Assembly (NCBI RefSeq): GCF_001500045.1
Contig: NZ_LQIX01000003.1
Span: 1-64,000, forward strand
From: Mycobacterium sp. GA-1199
GTDB lineage: Bacteria; Actinomycetota; Actinomycetes; Mycobacteriales; Mycobacteriaceae
DNA: 64,000 nucleotides
Reading direction: 5' to 3'
A program made the position numbers and the translations under genes. This document shows, piece by piece, positions 61,706-64,000 of the stretch (the stretch's first letter is position 1; each line of letters starts with the position of its first letter). The notes below the pieces were generated by a model. That model was not told where the DNA came from and ran no database searches. It saw nothing but the letters and a program-made list of their open reading frames with translations.

Positions 61706-63436
61706 ATGACCGAACCGCAGCGAGCTGTTGTCGCCCGCCTGTCCGCTGACGTCGCCGCGATCTCCGCGTATCTGGCGCGGGTGTCGGCGGACCTGACCGA
61801 ACTCGACCGGCAGCTGGTGTCGTCGTCGCAACACGTGCCGCAGACTTACGTCGCGCCGCCGCAGTACCAGCCGCATCACGTTGAGCCCGTTGGGTATTCC
61901 CCGCCGAAGCCGGCCCGGGACGAGGGCTGGATCGGCAAGCTGCTGGCGGTCGCCGGTGTCGCGGTGACGCTGATCGGGGTGGTGTTCCTGCTCGTGCTGG
62001 CCGCGCAGGCGGGGCTGTTGAGGCCGGAGATCCGCGTCGCGGCGGGGGCGGCGCTGGCCGGTGGACTTGTGGGTGCCGGCTGGTGGCTGTATCGCAGGCC
62101 GGGCGGCCGCACCGGGGCGGTTGCCTTGACGGCGACCGGTATCGCCGCGGCCTATATGGACGTCATCGCGTTGACCACGATCTACGACTGGGTGTCTGCG
62201 CCCGCCGGGCTGGTTCTCGCCGCACTGATCGGCGGCGGCGGGCTCACGTTGGCCAGGCGCTGGGACTCCGAGCAGTTGGGGCTGCTCGTGCTGGTGCCGT
62301 TGTTGGTGCTGGCGCCGATCGTGGTCGGTGGTGTCACGCTGCTGCTCGTGGCGTTCATGCTTGCGCTGTCGGCGGCCTCGCTGCCCGTGCAGATCGGCAA
62401 GGACTGGCTCTGGCTGCACGCCGCCCGGATCGCGGCGGGCACGCTGCCGCTGTTGGTGGCGCTGCTCGGGGTGTACTTCGCCGACGGACGCGATCCGTGG
62501 CTGGTCGGGGCGTGTGGCATCGCGGCGCTGCTCGCGATCGCCGCCGCGCTCATCCTGCTGCCAGGTACGGCGAACAAGTCGGCGATGGCCGTGCTGACGG
62601 GCGCGGGTGTGCTGCCTGTGCTGTCGGTCGCACTGGCCGTCGACCGTGTCGTCGCGGCGTTGATGGCGGCCGCACTGGCGGCCGGTCTGCTTGCCATCGT
62701 GCTCATCAGCGACCGGTTGCCGGGAGTGGACGGCGCGGTGCGGCGCATCTGGACGGTGCTCTCGGCGCTGTCGGCGCTGACCGCGGTGGTGGTGGCGTTC
62801 GACGGCCCGATCGCGGGACCGGTTCTGTTCGCGATGGCTCTGGTGGTGGCGACGGCAGGGCGGCAGCACGCCATGGCCAAGGCGATCTCGATCGGCTTCG
62901 CAGCCGTCGGCGCCATCTACTACCTGAGCTGGGCGCCGCCGCCCGCGCTGCTGTGGGGAACGTCGACCAGCGCCGGGGTGGCCGCATCGACGCTGATCGC
63001 CAGCATCCTGCTGATCGCGTGGTCGGTGACGATCGTGTGGGCGTTCGACCGCCGCAACTCCGCCTGGTGGGCGGCCGCCGCCGTCGTCGCGGGATACGCC
63101 GTCACCACCTTCGCCGTCACCACCGGCGTGCTGATCGGTGGCACCGACAGCGGCTTCTACGCCGGTCACATGGCGGCGACCATCTGTTGGATCGGCCTGG
63201 CCGCCGCGTTGTTCGGTTACGCGGCGCGGCTGGGTCGAGCCGACCGGTCCGTTCCGATCGCCGGGGGACTGGCGCTGGTGGCCGCGGCGATGGCGAAGCT
63301 GTTCCTGTTCGACCTGGGCACCCTCGACGGCATCTTCCGGGTCGTGGTGTTCATCGTCGTCGGCCTGGTGCTGCTGGGCATGGGCGCCGGATACGCCCGT
63401 CTCCTGGAAAAACAGGACCAACAAAACAGCCTCTGA
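61706..63436 (+). CDS. DUF2339 multi-pass membrane protein
   Basis: About 576 residues from ATG 61706 (MTEPQRAVVARLSADV); an in-frame start at 61652 overlaps the response-regulator end and is less likely. A hydrophilic N-terminus with a short helical heptad-like stretch and Pro-rich linker (about 1-75) is followed by some 15 or more hydrophobic segments to the C-terminus, including the family segment LAAALFGYAARL and MAKLFLFDLGTLDGIFRVVVFIVVGLVLL. Function unknown. Confidence 0.83.
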   Translation: MTEPQRAVVARLSADVAAISAYLARVSADLTELDRQLVSSSQHVPQTYVAPPQYQPHHVEPVGYSPPKPARDEGWIGKLLAVAGVAVTLIGVVFLLVLAAQAGLLRPEIRVAAGAALAGGLVGAGWWLYRRPGGRTGAVALTATGIAAAYMDVIALTTIYDWVSAPAGLVLAALIGGGGLTLARRWDSEQLGLLVLVPLLVLAPIVVGGVTLLLVAFMLALSAASLPVQIGKDWLWLHAARIAAGTLPLLVALLGVYFADGRDPWLVGACGIAALLAIAAALILLPGTANKSAMAVLTGAGVLPVLSVALAVDRVVAALMAAALAAGLLAIVLISDRLPGVDGAVRRIWTVLSALSALTAVVVAFDGPIAGPVLFAMALVVATAGRQHAMAKAISIGFAAVGAIYYLSWAPPPALLWGTSTSAGVAASTLIASILLIAWSVTIVWAFDRRNSAWWAAAAVVAGYAVTTFAVTTGVLIGGTDSGFYAGHMAATICWIGLAAALFGYAARLGRADRSVPIAGGLALVAAAMAKLFLFDLGTLDGIFRVVVFIVVGLVLLGMGAGYARLLEKQDQQNSL

Positions 63437-63445
63437 CCAGGAAAA

Positions 63446-63478
63446 TATGCTAAACTGGAATCAGTCCAAACAAGGAGG
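63446..63478 (+). promoter_or_regulatory. dps promoter -10 and strong ribosome binding site
   Basis: TATGCT (63446-63451), in an AT-rich patch right after the DUF2339 stop, fits a -10 and would give a leader of about 34 nt. AAGGAGG (about 63472-63478) is a strong Shine-Dalgarno. No -35 consensus is evident, so an alternative sigma factor is possible. Confidence 0.5.
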
Positions 63479-63491
63479 GGTTGTAGCGATC

Positions 63492-63983
63492 ATGACCACC
63501 ACAACACGTCGTTCAGAAGCAGATATCCAGGCATTCGAGGCCTCACCGGAACTCAGCGACAGCCTGCAGCGGGTTCTCGTCGATCTGGTCGAGCTGCATC
63601 TCCAGGGTAAGCAGGCGCACTGGAACATCGTCGGCACCAACTTCCGCGACCTTCATCTACAGCTCGACGAACTCGTCGACTTCGCCCGTGAGGGCAGTGA
63701 CACCATCGCCGAGCGGATGCGCGCGCTTGAAGCATGGCCCGACGGACGGTCGGACACGGTCACCGCCGGCACCTCGCTACCGCAGTTCCCCGCCTACGCG
63801 GTGAGCACGCAGGATGCCGTCGACCTGATCACGGGCCGGGTGTACGCCGCTGTCGACACGATGCGTCAGGTTCACGACGCCGTGGACGCCGAGGACCCGA
63901 CCTCCGCCGACATCCTCCATCAGCTGATCGAAGGCCTCGAGAAGCTGGCCTGGTTGATCAAGTCCGAGAACCGCAAGGTCTAG
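63492..63983 (+). CDS. dps2: Dps-family ferritin-like DNA-protection protein (Dps2 type)
   Basis: 163 residues forming the four-helix Dps fold, a 12-mer that oxidises and stores iron and can bind DNA. Ferroxidase residues follow the E. coli Dps spacing exactly: His 43 (QAHWN), His 55, Asp 59, Asp 70 and Glu 74 (GSDTIAERM). The sequence (LQGKQAHWNIVGTNFRDLHLQLDELVDFAREGSDTIAERMRAL) closely resembles M. smegmatis Dps2 as I recall it. The ATG at 63492 is supported by the strong ribosome binding site; frame extending upstream is inside DUF2339. It ends 17 bp before the window edge. Confidence 0.94.
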   Translation: MTTTTRRSEADIQAFEASPELSDSLQRVLVDLVELHLQGKQAHWNIVGTNFRDLHLQLDELVDFAREGSDTIAERMRALEAWPDGRSDTVTAGTSLPQFPAYAVSTQDAVDLITGRVYAAVDTMRQVHDAVDAEDPTSADILHQLIEGLEKLAWLIKSENRKV

Positions 63984-64000
63984 TAGGTTCGCGCGCTACC

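Noticed and set aside
61394-63424. 676-codon minus-strand frame opposite the response regulator and DUF2339 genes
   Set aside because: His/Arg/Gln-rich low-complexity antisense frame. The opposite strand encodes clear LuxR HTH and membrane helices.
63440-63470. IdeR or FurA box upstream of dps
   Set aside because: The AT-rich patch shares only scattered bases with the 19-bp IdeR consensus and lacks its symmetry.

Overview
The window is high-GC chromosomal DNA from a mycobacterium, most likely a fast-growing Mycolicibacterium. The evidence is the gene content and order. treZYX, bioAFD, bioB, nadABC, his, trp, lgt, pyk, tesB and cydABDC follow, from memory, the order of the M. tuberculosis Rv1562c-Rv1623c region. 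A gltBD pair next to pyk and a Dps2-type ferritin-like gene downstream of cyd are as I recall in M. smegmatis. GTG starts, 1-8 bp gene overlaps (GTGA, ATGA, TGATG) and apparently leaderless starts are also typical. I see no tRNA, rRNA, CRISPR array, insertion sequence or prophage. Coding density is very high and no gap exceeds 300 bp.

Layout. (1) 172-8546, minus: an acyltransferase-treX-treY-treZ operon for glycogen-to-trehalose conversion. (2) 8570-15157: the biotin region, with bioA, bioFD plus a 2H phosphoesterase, the TetR regulator bioQ with a YjbR gene, then bioB-bsaP-DUF2567. Two matching BioQ operator/promoters control bioF and bioQ/bioB. (3) 15114-21213: a secreted-lipase-family gene, NrtR regulator and nadABC for de novo NAD synthesis, with an NrtR palindrome in the nrtR/nadA gap. 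(4) 21215-23283: a divergent TetR/alcohol dehydrogenase pair and a Ddn-type F420-family gene. (5) 23329-30643: hisD-C-B-H-priA-impA-F-I plus an alpha/beta hydrolase, nearly all translationally coupled. (6) 30684-36397: bcp, a possible small gene, then trpE-(TIGR02234)-trpC-trpB-trpA. trpF is missing here, and PriA in the his cluster is expected to supply that activity. (7) 36394-39375: lgt with an extraordinary repeat tail of about 710 residues. (8) 39449-41892: a DUF222/HNH (13E12-type) gene with a perfect SOS box on its start codon, then TM2 and DUF2752 membrane proteins. (9) 41976-50320: gltBD, pyk and tesB. (10) 50321-57097, minus: cydABDC ending in a coupled DUF4190 gene, preceded by an HdeD/DUF308 protein. 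(11) 57276-63983: a polar amino-acid ABC importer, a two-component pair, a DUF2339 membrane protein and dps2.

The most unusual items are the 528-bp near-identical tandem repeats in the lgt tail, the leaderless SOS-controlled HNH gene, the DUF4190 protein tied to the cytochrome bd operon, the 23-bp divergent promoter between the trehalose and biotin genes, and the duplicated BioQ promoter architecture. Most genes are ordinary core metabolism. I found no wholly new multi-gene system. The lgt tail and the cyd-linked protein are the best candidates for undescribed biology.
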